DNA of 64,000 nt from Candidimonas humi (GTDB taxonomy: Bacteria; Pseudomonadota; Gammaproteobacteria; Burkholderiales; Burkholderiaceae_B). The stretch spans positions 62,001 to 126,000 of the forward strand of contig NZ_JAHTBN010000001.1 of assembly GCF_019166065.1 (NCBI RefSeq). The letters run 5' to 3'. Positions 9,204-17,865 of the stretch are shown here, in pieces. A model generated the notes under the pieces. The model saw nothing but the letters and a program-made list of their open reading frames with translations. It was not told the DNA's origin and ran no database searches. Positions within the stretch are counted from its first letter, which is position 1, and each line of letters opens with the position of its first letter. Position numbers and translations under genes: made by a program.

Positions 9204-9216
9204 TACACTCATAAGC
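9204..9216 (+). promoter_or_regulatory. Possible extended -10 promoter for the thrS leader
   Basis: TGT-TACACT at 9201-9209 resembles an extended -10 element (TGn plus a -10 hexamer with 4 of 6 consensus bases). No good -35 is visible. A start near 9216 would give a leader transcript of about 150 nt ending at the terminator at 9349-9369. Confidence 0.3.
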
Positions 9217-9254
9217 AATTTCCTGTTTCCGATTTTCCGTACCCGAAGCCCGAC

Positions 9255-9296
9255 ATGACATCGACCGCGTTGCGAACTACTAGCTGGAACCGCTGA
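9255..9296 (+). CDS. Threonine-rich leader peptide of thrS (predicted)
   Basis: A 13-codon reading frame, MTSTALRTTSWNR, has Thr at positions 2, 4, 8 and 9 (codons ACA, ACC, ACT, ACT), four of thirteen, and lies upstream of threonyl-tRNA synthetase. Codons 5-7 contain the first arm of a hairpin with the region just after the stop codon, and a terminator/antiterminator pair follows. This is the arrangement of a ribosome-stalling attenuator: stalling at Thr codons when charged tRNA-Thr is scarce would cover the first arm. The ribosome-binding site is weak (CCGAAG). It is also in frame with a longer open stretch from 9084, but that has no family resemblance. Confidence 0.65.
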   Translation: MTSTALRTTSWNR

Positions 9297-9354
9297 AATC
9301 GCCGCGTTTTTCGTCTGTCCTTCGTACGTTATCGAGACATCCACAAGACGCGGC
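9266..9354 (+). promoter_or_regulatory. Predicted attenuator: pause hairpin and antiterminator of thrS
   Basis: Region 1 (9266-9275, CGCG-TT-GCGA inside the leader frame) pairs with region 2 (9299-9306, TCGCCGCG): 8 bp with a two-base bulge. Region 2 extended (9301-9310, GCCGCGTTTT) pairs instead with region 3 (9345-9354, AAGACGCGGC): 10 bp including one G-U. Region 3 is also the first arm of the terminator. The three pairings are mutually exclusive, as in thr, his and phe attenuators. Confidence 0.65.
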
Positions 9355-9369
9355 CGGTGCCGCGTTTTT
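9349..9369 (+). terminator. Intrinsic terminator in the thrS leader
   Basis: A perfect stem CGCGGC/GCCGCG with loop CGGT is followed directly by TTTTT. It lies about 170 bases before the thrS start codon, not after a known gene. The 11-nt sequence GCCGCGTTTTT (9359-9369) is an exact repeat of 9301-9311, allowing the antiterminator alternative. Confidence 0.75.
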
Positions 9370-9539
9370 GCTGTCTGCCGCCCCAAAGTTAAAAATTGCC
9401 CCTTTTCTACCGGGCGGCGGCCTGTTGTGGCACGGGAAGGGTTTTGCTGTCGGCGAGCCCGAGGCATAGCGGCCTTGGGGGCTGCAGGCCGGCGCGACCG
9501 GCGGTATCGGGGCATTTTTTCGTTTCATCAGGATAATCT

Positions 9540-11486
9540 ATGGTTCACATCACCCTGCCCGACGGCTCGCAGCGCGAGTTTCCCGGCCCCGTCTCCGTCA
9601 GCGAAGTCGCCCAGTCCATAGGCGCCGGGCTGGGGCGCGCGGCGCTGGCGGGCAAGGTCACTCTGCCGGGTGCGCAGCCGCGGCTGGTGGACACCAGTTT
9701 CGTCATCGGGCAGGACGCCAGCCTGGCGATCGTCACGGCCAAGGACAAGGAAGGCCTGGACTTGATCCGCCATTCCACGGCGCACCTGCTGGCCTATGCC
9801 GTCAAGTCGCTGTTTCCCGACGCCCAGGTCACGATCGGCCCGGTCATCGAGAACGGCTTCTATTACGACTTTTCCTACAAGCGCCCGTTTACGCCCGAAG
9901 ACCTGCAGGCCATCGAAAAGAAGATGGCCGAGCTGGCCAAGAAGGACGAACCGGTCTCGCGCGAGGAATGGCTGCGCGACGACGCCGTCAAGTTCTTCAA
10001 GGGCATAGGCGAGGACTACAAGGCCGAGATCATCGCCTCGATTCCTTCCAACGAGCCCATCAGCCTGTACCGCGAAGGCGACTTCATCGACTTGTGCCGC
10101 GGCCCCCACGTGCCGTCCACGGGCCGGCTCACGGTGTTCAAGCTCATGAAGGTGGCCGGCGCCTATTGGCGCGGCGACAGCAAGAACGAGATGCTGCAGC
10201 GTATCTACGGCACCGCGTGGGCGACCAAGGAAGAGCAGGCCGCGTACCTGACCATGCTCGAAGAGGCCGAAAAACGCGACCATCGCAAGCTGGGGCGTGA
10301 ACTCGACCTGTTCCATTTCCAGGACGAGGCCCCGGGCCTGATCTTCTGGCACCCCAAGGGCTGGGTCATCTGGCAGCAGGTCGAGCAGTACATGCGCAAG
10401 GTCTACCAGGACAACGGCTACCAGGAAGTCAAGGCGCCGCAGATCCTGGACCTTTCACTGTGGAAGAAGACCGGCCACTGGGACAACTACGCCGAGAACA
10501 TGTTCACGACGGAGTCCGAGAACCGCGTCTATGGCCTCAAGCCCATGAATTGCCCGGGCCATGTGCAGATTTTCAACGCCGGCCTGCATTCGTACCGCGA
10601 GCTGCCGATACGCTATGGCGAATTCGGCCAGTGCCATCGCAACGAGCCGTCCGGTTCGCTGCACGGGCTGATGCGAGTGCGCGGCTTCACGCAGGACGAT
10701 GGCCATATTTTCTGTACCGAAGACCAGTTGCAGGACGAGTGCGCCGCGTTCACGGCCCTGCTGCAGAAAGTCTATGCAGACTTCGGTTTTACCGAGATTC
10801 TCTACAAGGTGGCCACGCGCCCCGACAAGCGCATCGGCGCCGATGAAGTCTGGGACAAGGCCGAGAGCGCCCTGATGGAAAGCCTGGCGCGCACCCATTG
10901 CGACTTCGAAGTCTCGCCGGGCGAGGGCGCTTTCTACGGGCCCAAGATCGAATACACGCTCAAAGACGCGATCGGTCGGCAATGGCAGTGCGGCACGATC
11001 CAGGTGGATTTTTCCATGCCGGCGCGTCTGGGCGCCGAATATGTGGATACCGACGACCAGCGCCGCACCCCCGTGATGCTGCACCGGGCCATCCTCGGCT
11101 CGCTCGAGCGTTTCATCGGCATGCTGATCGAGAATCACGCCGGGGCGATGCCGCCCTGGCTGGCGCCGGAGCATGCAGTGGTCTGCTGCATTTCGGAGCC
11201 CTCTGCGGAGTATGCCGAAGAAGTCACTCTAAGCCTGAAAAAACAAGGGTTTAGAGTCAGTTCCGATTTGCGTGGTGAAAAAATCACCCGTAAAATTCGT
11301 GAGCATAGTATGCAAAAAGTACCTTACATTCTCGTTGTAGGCGACAAGGAACGCGAAACCGCCAAGGTGGCGGTGCGCGGCCGCGGCGGCGCCGACCTGG
11401 GGGTCATGTCCCTGGCCGACTTCGCCAGCCGCTTGCGGCAGGACATCGACAGCCGGCGCGACGCCGGACAGGCCGCGCAGGCCTGA
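9540..11486 (+). CDS. thrS: Threonyl-tRNA synthetase
   Basis: A full-length class II synthetase of 648 residues (E. coli ThrRS is 642). It has a TGS domain (residues 1-62), an editing domain containing [10 protein letters not shown] (about residue 77) and a later Cys/His region, the catalytic core with KPMNCPGH and [10 protein letters not shown], motif 2/3 regions ([33 protein letters not shown]), and the anticodon-binding domain at the C-terminus. It charges tRNA-Thr and edits Ser-tRNA. infC follows after 28 bases with an atypical start codon. The leader carries a predicted Thr attenuator. Codon usage shifts locally near 11,230-11,330 to more A/T-rich codons without breaking the frame. Confidence 0.97.
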   Translation: MVHITLPDGSQREFPGPVSVSEVAQSIGAGLGRAALAGKVTLPGAQPRLVDTSFVIGQDASLAIVTAKDKEGLDLIRHSTAHLLAYAVKSLFPDAQVTIGPVIENGFYYDFSYKRPFTPEDLQAIEKKMAELAKKDEPVSREEWLRDDAVKFFKGIGEDYKAEIIASIPSNEPISLYREGDFIDLCRGPHVPSTGRLTVFKLMKVAGAYWRGDSKNEMLQRIYGTAWATKEEQAAYLTMLEEAEKRDHRKLGRELDLFHFQDEAPGLIFWHPKGWVIWQQVEQYMRKVYQDNGYQEVKAPQILDLSLWKKTGHWDNYAENMFTTESENRVYGLKPMNCPGHVQIFNAGLHSYRELPIRYGEFGQCHRNEPSGSLHGLMRVRGFTQDDGHIFCTEDQLQDECAAFTALLQKVYADFGFTEILYKVATRPDKRIGADEVWDKAESALMESLARTHCDFEVSPGEGAFYGPKIEYTLKDAIGRQWQCGTIQVDFSMPARLGAEYVDTDDQRRTPVMLHRAILGSLERFIGMLIENHAGAMPPWLAPEHAVVCCISEPSAEYAEEVTLSLKKQGFRVSSDLRGEKITRKIREHSMQKVPYILVVGDKERETAKVAVRGRGGADLGVMSLADFASRLRQDIDSRRDAGQAAQA

Positions 11487-11514
11487 TTTTCAACAACTCC
11501 AAGGAGTCTTAGAC

Positions 11515-12060
11515 ATCGCTACCGACAAAGCTCATCGCATCAATGGGGAAATCCGCGTTCCTGAAGTGCGGCTCATTGGTGTGGACGGCGAGCAGCTGGG
11601 CATAATCAAAACCCCGGACGCGCTCCGTTTATCCGAACAGAACGACGTGGACCTCGTCGAAATCGCGCCCAACGCCGCTCCTCCCGTTTGCCGCCTGATG
11701 GACTACGGCAAATTCAAATACCAAGAACAAAAGCGGCAGCAGGAAGCCCGCGCCAAGCAGAAGATCATCCAGGTCAAGGAAGTCAAGTTCCGCCCCGGCA
11801 CTGACGAGGGCGACTACCAGGTAAAGCTGCGCAATCTGCGCCGCTTCATCGAAGAAGGCGACAAGGCCAAGGTCACGCTGCGTTTCCGCGGCCGCGAAAT
11901 GGCGCACCAGGAACTCGGCATGCGGGTGCTCGAGCGAGTGCGCGACGACCTAGCCGAGATCTGCTTGGTGGAAGCCATGCCCAAGCTGGAAGGCCGCCAG
12001 ATGGTCATGGTGCTGGCGCCGCGCAAGAAGGCGCCCGTCAAGCAGGATTCCGCCGCCTGA
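11515..12060 (+). CDS. infC: Translation initiation factor IF-3 (ATC start)
   Basis: A 181-residue IF3 (E. coli 180). The N-domain contains [20 protein letters not shown], the linker is Lys/Gln-rich, and the C-domain ends [14 protein letters not shown]. The family N-terminus is only recovered by starting at ATC 11515-11517, which follows AAGGAG (11501-11506) with 8 nt spacing. The first ATG/GTG-type start (GTG at 11566) would delete the conserved RINGEIR segment. A non-canonical AUU/AUC start is the known basis of IF3 autoregulation, because IF3 rejects such starts. It is separated from thrS by 28 bases. The usual rpmI-rplT genes do not follow; gshB does. Confidence 0.95.
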   Translation: MATDKAHRINGEIRVPEVRLIGVDGEQLGIIKTPDALRLSEQNDVDLVEIAPNAAPPVCRLMDYGKFKYQEQKRQQEARAKQKIIQVKEVKFRPGTDEGDYQVKLRNLRRFIEEGDKAKVTLRFRGREMAHQELGMRVLERVRDDLAEICLVEAMPKLEGRQMVMVLAPRKKAPVKQDSAA

Positions 12061-12109
12061 GTTTTCTTTCATCCCAGCCCGCCCGCCGGCGGCCTCGCGC
12101 AGGTGCACC

Positions 12110-13069
12110 ATGCATGTGTTGTTCGTGATCGACCCCTTGCCTTTGCTGAAGGCGTACAAGGATTCTTCCGTAGCCATGATGCGGGCTTTGCAGGCCCGTG
12201 GCCATGAACTGAGCGTGGCCTTGATGCGCGACCTGTACATCGACGAGGGCGTGGTCAAGGTGCGCGGCACCCGCATTTCGGTGGACGAAGGCGCCGACCT
12301 GCACGGCCATGCATGGTGGCGGGAACACGGCGAAGCTGCCGATGCGGCCCTGGCCGCGTACGGCGCCGTCGTCATGCGCAAGGATCCGCCCTTCGACATG
12401 GAATACGTGTACGCCACGCACCTGTTCGACTACGCGCAGGCACAAGGGGCGCGCATCTTCAATTCGGGCTCGGCGATACGCAATCATCCCGAGAAACTCG
12501 CCATCACCGAGTTCGCGGGCTTTACCTCGCCCACGCTGGTGTCTTCGGATATGGCGCGGCTGCGCGCTTTCCATGCGCACTACAAGGATGTCATCGTCAA
12601 GCCGCTGGACGGCATGGGCGGCACCGGCATTTTCCGCTTGCGCCAGCCCGAGGCCAATCTCGGCTCCATCCTGGAAACGCTCACGGCCAACGGCACTCGC
12701 ACCATCATGGCGCAGCGCTATATCCCCGAGATCGTCGACGGCGACAAGCGCATCCTCATCATAGGCGGCGAGCCGGTGCCTTACGCCCTGGCGCGCATCC
12801 CGATGGCCGGCGAGACCCGCGGCAACCTGGCTGCCGGCGGCCGTGGCGTGGCGCGCCCGCTCACAGCGCGCGATCGCGAAATCGCCGGGGCGCTCGGGCC
12901 CAAGCTCGTGGAACGCGGCCTGCTGCTGGTCGGCCTGGACGTCATCGGCGATTATTTGACCGAAGTCAATGTCACCAGCCCGACCTGTTTCGTGGAAATC
13001 ACCGAGCAGACGGACTTCGATGTGGCCGCCCGCTTTGCCCAGGCGCTGGAGCGCGCCGCGGAGGGTTGA
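12110..13069 (+). CDS. gshB: Glutathione synthetase
   Basis: A 319-residue ATP-grasp ligase joining gamma-glutamylcysteine and glycine. It shows the family opening VLFVIDPLPLLKAYKDSS, the ATP-grasp segment VIVKPLDGMGGTGIFRL, QRYIPEI..GDKRIL, the glycine-rich loop AAGGRGVARPL, and the metal-binding end of the active site in EVNVTSPTCFVEI. It is followed after 4 bases by the PTS EIIA gene, matching the gshB-ptsA-ptsH-ptsI order known in betaproteobacteria. gshA is not in the window. Confidence 0.95.
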   Translation: MHVLFVIDPLPLLKAYKDSSVAMMRALQARGHELSVALMRDLYIDEGVVKVRGTRISVDEGADLHGHAWWREHGEAADAALAAYGAVVMRKDPPFDMEYVYATHLFDYAQAQGARIFNSGSAIRNHPEKLAITEFAGFTSPTLVSSDMARLRAFHAHYKDVIVKPLDGMGGTGIFRLRQPEANLGSILETLTANGTRTIMAQRYIPEIVDGDKRILIIGGEPVPYALARIPMAGETRGNLAAGGRGVARPLTARDREIAGALGPKLVERGLLLVGLDVIGDYLTEVNVTSPTCFVEITEQTDFDVAARFAQALERAAEG

Positions 13070-13073
13070 GCGG

Positions 13074-13502
13074 ATGGCTGCTATCGTGCTGGTTATGCAT
13101 GCGCCGCTGGCTACGGCGTTTGCGGAGTGCGCCCGCCATGTGCTGGGCAGCGCGCCGGCGCTGCAAGTATTCGATGTGCAGCCCGAGGGCAATCCCGACG
13201 AACTCGTGCCGCGCCTGGCCGATCTGCTGGCGCAGGCTCGTAGCGCCGGGGAAGAAACCCTGATTCTTTGCGATATCTACGGCGCGACGCCGTTCAATAT
13301 CGCCAAACGCGCGCTTGCCCAGGACGCCCGGCAGGGCGGCCAAAGCCGGCTCTTGACCGGCACGAATTTGTGCATGGTATTGAAAGCCCTCACCGAAAAG
13401 CAGAAAATGCCCGAGCAGCTGAGCCAGCAGGTGCGCCAGGGCGCACTCAAGGGTATCGTCGACACCGGCCCCGCCGATACCGATGGCGATGTCTGTGCCT
13501 GA
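13074..13502 (+). CDS. PTS system EIIA component, mannose/fructose (EIIA-Man) type
   Basis: A 142-residue cytoplasmic phosphocarrier. The phosphorylatable His is in VLVMHAPLATAF (residue 9), and the conserved second region reads LCDIYGATPFNIA. The start at 13074 is 4 bases after the gshB stop; the longer upstream frame overlaps gshB out of frame. With HPr and EI but no EIIB/EIIC gene nearby, it is likely part of a regulatory rather than sugar-transporting phosphorelay, as proposed for other betaproteobacteria. Often named ptsA or ptsL. Confidence 0.9.
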   Translation: MAAIVLVMHAPLATAFAECARHVLGSAPALQVFDVQPEGNPDELVPRLADLLAQARSAGEETLILCDIYGATPFNIAKRALAQDARQGGQSRLLTGTNLCMVLKALTEKQKMPEQLSQQVRQGALKGIVDTGPADTDGDVCA

Positions 13503-13544
13503 ACCCACCCGAGCCGTCACGCTTTTTTTCGACTCCTGATCCTT

Positions 13545-13814
13545 ATGCCGACCATAGACATCGTAATAAGCAACAAACTGGGCCTGCACGCGCGTGCCGC
13601 GGCGAAGCTGACGCAGCTCGCTAGCAGGTTCAAGGCCGACATCTTCGTGGCGCGCGGCGCCCAGCGCGTCAACGCCAAGAGCATCATGGGCGTCATGATG
13701 CTGGCGGCGGGCCAGGGCGTCACCGTCAAGGTGGATGCCGAGGGCGAAGACGCCGAGCAGGCCTTGCAAGACATCCGTTTGCTGTTCGAAAATAAATTCG
13801 GCGAACAGGAATAG
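13545..13814 (+). CDS. ptsH: Phosphocarrier protein HPr
   Basis: An 89-residue HPr. The PEP-dependent phosphorylation site is His15 in NKLGLHARAAAKL. The regulatory Ser region reads KSIMGVMMLAAGQG, as in betaproteobacterial HPr proteins that can be targets of HPr kinase. It transfers phosphate from EI to the EIIA protein encoded just upstream (42-base gap) and precedes ptsI by 56 bases. Confidence 0.95.
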   Translation: MPTIDIVISNKLGLHARAAAKLTQLASRFKADIFVARGAQRVNAKSIMGVMMLAAGQGVTVKVDAEGEDAEQALQDIRLLFENKFGEQE

Positions 13815-13870
13815 CGTAGACGCAAAAGTAAAACAGGCGCCGGCAGGCGTCGCCACCGACAGGCCCACCC

Positions 13871-15628
13871 ATGACTCCAGCAAGCTCGGCACCCGGCATC
13901 AATCACGGTTCCATGTTGTGCATGCAGGGCCAGGGGGTGGTCAAGGGTTTCGCCATAGGCCGCGCCGTGGTGATGGGCGCAGCCACGCTGGAAGTGGCGC
14001 ACTACCGCATCCAGCCCGACGACGTGCAGTCCGAGTGCGAGCGCCTGGAAGCGGCCGTGGCCGCGGCCGCCGAAGAACTGAACAATATGGCCAGCAGCCT
14101 GCCGGCCGATGCGCCGCGCGAACTGGCGGCCCTGTTGACCGTGCACGGCATGCTGCTGGTCGACCCCATGCTGCTGCAGCAGACCTGCGACCTGATCGCC
14201 GAGCGCCAGTACAACGCCGAATGGGCCCTGGCCACGCAAGGGCAGATCCTGGGCGAGCAGTTCGCCGCCATGGAGGATGAATACCTGCGCGAACGTGGCG
14301 CCGACGTGCGCCAGGTCATCGAGCGGGTGCTGCGCATGTTGTCGGGCTCCATGACGCTGCTGCCGCTGCTGGACGCCGACCATGCCGACGAGTCCCTGAT
14401 CGTGGTCGCGCGCGACATCTCGCCGGCCGACATGCTGCGTCTGCGGGGCGCGCGTTTCGGCGCGTTTCTCACCGACCTGGGCGGCCCGACCTCGCATACC
14501 GCGATCGTGGCGCGCAGCATGAATGTGCCTGCGGTGGTGGGCCTGGGCCATGTACGCTCGCTGGTGCGCGACGGCGACATGCTGATCGCCGACGGGTCCA
14601 CGGGCGCGGTGCTCATCAATCCGTCGGAACAGGTGCTGGACGAATACCATCGGCGCCAGCAGGCCTACGCCGACGAGCGCGCCGCCCTGACGGTGCTGCG
14701 CGACGCTCAGGCGGTGACGCTGGACGGCGTAGCCATCCGTCTGGAAGCCAATATCGAGCTGCCCGAAGAGGCGGCCGTCGCCATGGCGGCCGGCGCCGAC
14801 GGCATCGGCCTGTTCCGCAGCGAATTCCTGTTCATGGGGCGCCCCGACTTGCCGGGCGAAGAAGAACAGTACCAGGCCTATTCCACGGTGGTGCGCACCA
14901 TGCAGGGCCGGCCGGTCACTATCCGCACACTCGACCTCGGGGCCGACAAGACGCTGGACGGCGAGGTCACGGTGGCCACCAATCCGGCCCTGGGCTTGCG
15001 CGCCATACGCTATTGCCTGGCCAATCCCGAATTGTTCGCCGTGCAGCTCAAGGCGCTGCTGCGCGCTTCCCGGCATGGTCCGGTGCGCATCCTGATCCCC
15101 ATGATCTCGCACATGCACGAGGTGCTTGCCACGCGCCAGGCGATCGCCGCCGCGCGCGCCGAACTCGATGCACGCGGCGAAAAGTACAGCGGCAAGATCG
15201 AACTGGGGGCCATGGTCGAAATTCCCGCCATCGCCATTGCCATCGAACCCTTCGTGGCCGATCTGGATTTCTTATCCATAGGCACCAATGACCTGATCCA
15301 GTACACCCTGGCGATCGACCGCGGCGACAATGACGTGGCCGATCTGTACGACCCCTTGCATCCGGCCGTGCTGCGCCTGATCGCCAATACCATCAATGCC
15401 GGCGAGCGTGCGGGCAAGCCCGTCTCGGTGTGCGGCGAAATGGCGGGCGATGCGCGCGTCACGCGCATGCTGCTCGGCCTGGGTCTGAAGGAATTCTCCA
15501 TGCATCCGCAGCAGCTGCTGGACGTCAAGAAGGAAGTCCGGCTGGCCCACACCAATGCGTTGCGCGTCAAGGTGGCCTCGGCATTGAACCGGGCGGAGCC
15601 CATAGACCTGGCCGCGCTGGCGGCCTGA
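13871..15628 (+). CDS. ptsI: PTS Enzyme I (PEP-protein phosphotransferase)
   Basis: A 585-residue EI. The phosphohistidine motif is GGPTSHTAIVARSMNVPAVVG. The PEP-binding domain shows GIGLFRSEFLFMGR, RTLDLGADKTL, the metal/PEP region GAMVEIPAIAI and IGTNDLIQYTLAIDR, and the signature Cys in VSVCGEMAGD. It ends the gshB-ptsA-ptsH-ptsI run and is convergent with amtB. Length and all catalytic motifs appear intact. Confidence 0.96.
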   Translation: MTPASSAPGINHGSMLCMQGQGVVKGFAIGRAVVMGAATLEVAHYRIQPDDVQSECERLEAAVAAAAEELNNMASSLPADAPRELAALLTVHGMLLVDPMLLQQTCDLIAERQYNAEWALATQGQILGEQFAAMEDEYLRERGADVRQVIERVLRMLSGSMTLLPLLDADHADESLIVVARDISPADMLRLRGARFGAFLTDLGGPTSHTAIVARSMNVPAVVGLGHVRSLVRDGDMLIADGSTGAVLINPSEQVLDEYHRRQQAYADERAALTVLRDAQAVTLDGVAIRLEANIELPEEAAVAMAAGADGIGLFRSEFLFMGRPDLPGEEEQYQAYSTVVRTMQGRPVTIRTLDLGADKTLDGEVTVATNPALGLRAIRYCLANPELFAVQLKALLRASRHGPVRILIPMISHMHEVLATRQAIAAARAELDARGEKYSGKIELGAMVEIPAIAIAIEPFVADLDFLSIGTNDLIQYTLAIDRGDNDVADLYDPLHPAVLRLIANTINAGERAGKPVSVCGEMAGDARVTRMLLGLGLKEFSMHPQQLLDVKKEVRLAHTNALRVKVASALNRAEPIDLAALAA

Positions 15629-15647
15629 TCGGGGACAGGGGATAGGG

Positions 15648-15669
15648 CCGACCCGGGGCTCCGGGCCGG
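15648..15669. terminator. Strong GC hairpin between convergent ptsI and amtB
   Basis: CCG-a-CCCGG-ggct-CCGGG-c-CGG forms a stable stem with one A-C mismatch between two convergent genes. It lacks a T-run on either side, so it may act as a Rho-assisted or 3'-end-stabilising structure rather than a canonical intrinsic terminator. Confidence 0.4.
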
Positions 15670-15682
15670 CGGTACTGCAGGC

Positions 15683-16912
15683 TTAGCGGTGGTAGGCCGA
15701 TTCGCCATGCGAGGGAATGTCCAGGCCTTCGCGTTCCACATCAGGTGCCACGCGCAGGCCGCCGCACAGCTTGTCGGCGATGAAGTAGCCGATCAGCGCC
15801 ACGATGCCTGACCAGATCACGGTGCACGCCACGCCTTCGAACTGCACCCATAGCTGATGCGGGACTTCGGCCATGGTCTTCAGCCCCGGCCCGCCCAGCG
15901 GCTGGGCGTTGAACAGGCCCGTGAGCATGGCGCCGACAATGCCGCCCAGGCCGTGGATGCCGAACACGTCCAGCGTATCGTCGGCGCCCAGCATGCGCTT
16001 CAAGCCATTGACGCCCCATACGCAGACCGCGCCCGTCAGCAGGCCGATGGCCAGCGCGCCGCCGGGCCCCACCAGCCCCGCGGCCGGTGTGATGCCCACC
16101 AGTCCGGCCACCATGCCCGAGATGCCACCCAGCAGCGAGGGCTTGCCCTTGTACATCCATTCGACTCCCGTCCATGCCAGCACGGCCGCCGCCGTGGCCA
16201 GCAGGGTGTTGAAGAAGGCCAGCGCCGCGGTTTCATTGGCGCCCAGCGCCGAGCCCGCATTGAAGCCGAACCAGCCCACCCATAGCAGGCAGGCGCCTAT
16301 CATGGCCATGGGCAGGTTATGGGGCTGCATCGATTCCTTGCGGTAGCCAATGCGTGCGCCCAGGTAGTAGGCGCCGACCAGGCCGGCGATACCGGCATTG
16401 ATGTGCACCACGGTGCCGCCGGCGAAGTCCAGGGCGCCTTTTTTGAACAGCCAGCCGTCGGACGCCCAGACCATATGTGCGATCGGCACATAGGCCAGGG
16501 TCATCCAGACCACTGTGAACACCAGCACCGCCGAATAGCGGATGCGTTCGGCGAAACCGCCGATCAGCAGCGCGCAGGTGATGCCGGCGAACGTGGCCTG
16601 GAACGAGGCGAAGGTGAGTTCGGGGATGCTCGCGCTCATGGCGAATTTCTGTGTTGCCAGGTCCAGCATGCCGCTGAAGAACAGGCGCGAGACGCCGCCT
16701 ATCACCGGGCTGCCTTGCGTGAACGCCAGGCTGTAGCCGTAGATGAACCAGAGCACGATGGCGATGCAAAATACCGACAGCACCTGCACCAGAATAGAGA
16801 GCACGTTCTTGCTGCGCACCAGCCCGCCGTAGAAGAGGGCGAGGCCGGGAGTGACCATGAGCAGTACGAGCAGCGTCGACACGCTGACCCACACCATATC
16901 CGCTTTGTCCAT
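15683..16912 (-). CDS. amtB: Ammonium transporter AmtB
   Basis: A 409-residue inner-membrane ammonium channel with about 11 hydrophobic segments. Typical sequences are TPGLALFYGGLVRSKN, the pore region GALDFAGGTVVHINAGIAGL with its conserved His, WVGWFGFNAGSA, and DTLDVFGIHGLGGIVGA with the second pore His. The start at 16912 follows CAGGAG; a much longer open frame upstream is antisense or noncoding. It lies 41 bases downstream of glnK, the classical glnK-amtB pair in which uridylylation-controlled GlnK blocks the channel under nitrogen sufficiency. Confidence 0.95.
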   Translation of the reverse strand: MDKADMVWVSVSTLLVLLMVTPGLALFYGGLVRSKNVLSILVQVLSVFCIAIVLWFIYGYSLAFTQGSPVIGGVSRLFFSGMLDLATQKFAMSASIPELTFASFQATFAGITCALLIGGFAERIRYSAVLVFTVVWMTLAYVPIAHMVWASDGWLFKKGALDFAGGTVVHINAGIAGLVGAYYLGARIGYRKESMQPHNLPMAMIGACLLWVGWFGFNAGSALGANETAALAFFNTLLATAAAVLAWTGVEWMYKGKPSLLGGISGMVAGLVGITPAAGLVGPGGALAIGLLTGAVCVWGVNGLKRMLGADDTLDVFGIHGLGGIVGAMLTGLFNAQPLGGPGLKTMAEVPHQLWVQFEGVACTVIWSGIVALIGYFIADKLCGGLRVAPDVEREGLDIPSHGESAYHR

Positions 16913-16953
16913 GTAAAGCTCCTGAGGTGAATGACGAATGTCGAGTCGCAGAA

Positions 16954-17322
<369 letters not shown>

Positions 17323-17331
17323 TCACACAGA

Positions 17332-17347
17332 AGCAAAACCCGTGCCA
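17332..17347 (-). promoter_or_regulatory. Sigma-54 promoter of glnK-amtB
   Basis: On the minus strand TGGCACG-GGTT-TTGCTT matches the -24/-12 consensus TGGCACGN4TTGCW in every position. It lies 40 bases upstream of the glnK start, so transcription should begin near 17321. This predicts RpoN/NtrC-dependent expression under nitrogen limitation. Confidence 0.88.
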
Positions 17348-17865
17348 GATTTTCCAGGCAGAGCCTGAGCCGGGATCGCGCGTGTAGGGAGGGGCGCAGC
17401 GGGGGCGTGTGCGTACTGCGCCTGCCGGGCTTGGATCGTGGGCGGGGCGAGCCCCGGCGTGGTGCCCAGAGCCATATGGCGGCGCGTTATGCCCGTTTCT
17501 GGTGCATGATCGGCGCCCCGGCGCACCATCGTGGCCCGGGAATCGCGCCTGCAACGTTGCGTACATGCCTACAAAACGCCGGCGAATAAGTAACAAGAGC
17601 TTGGTGTCGCGCCGGTTTTGTTTCGTGGTGTGTATGCGGCCCGGTGGCCGGCGGCACCGCAAAGCGGGGCGCGGCGGGGCCTGCAAGCCACATTGCAGTC
17701 GATCGCCGATTTCTCTTGAAATCATGAATTACATCGGGGTATTGGGCATACGGCCGCGGGTGCATAGAATCAAATTAAGCCACTTGTAAGACAAGACTGC
17801 ATCGAGCCGGTGGCCCTGCAGGTGCCGGCCCGACCCGGAATTTTCAACAAGAGAGGAACTACGCC
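17348..17865. other. Intergenic region upstream of glnK and of the lipoprotein gene
   Basis: About 520 bases between divergent genes with no convincing gene. It holds NtrC-like half sites: TGGTGCA at 17500-17506 and a fuller GCACCA-N3-TGG element at 17523-17534, roughly 155-190 bases upstream of the sigma-54 promoter, a normal enhancer distance. A weak sigma-70-like element (TTGGGC-N17-TAGAAT, 17742-17770) could serve the lipoprotein gene. The open frames here have no recognisable protein features. Confidence 0.4.

Noticed and set aside
9436-9460. TGGCACGGGAAGGGTTTTGCT resembling a sigma-54 promoter before thrS
   Set aside because: The GG to GC spacing is about five bases too long for the -24/-12 element.
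13517-15118. 533-codon minus-strand frame
   Set aside because: Antisense to ptsH and ptsI; His/Gln/Arg-rich shadow composition and no recognisable motif.
17409-17789. 126-codon plus-strand frame between glnK and the lipoprotein gene
   Set aside because: Arg/Pro/Cys-rich with no family resemblance, no good ribosome-binding site, and it overlaps the nitrogen-control region.
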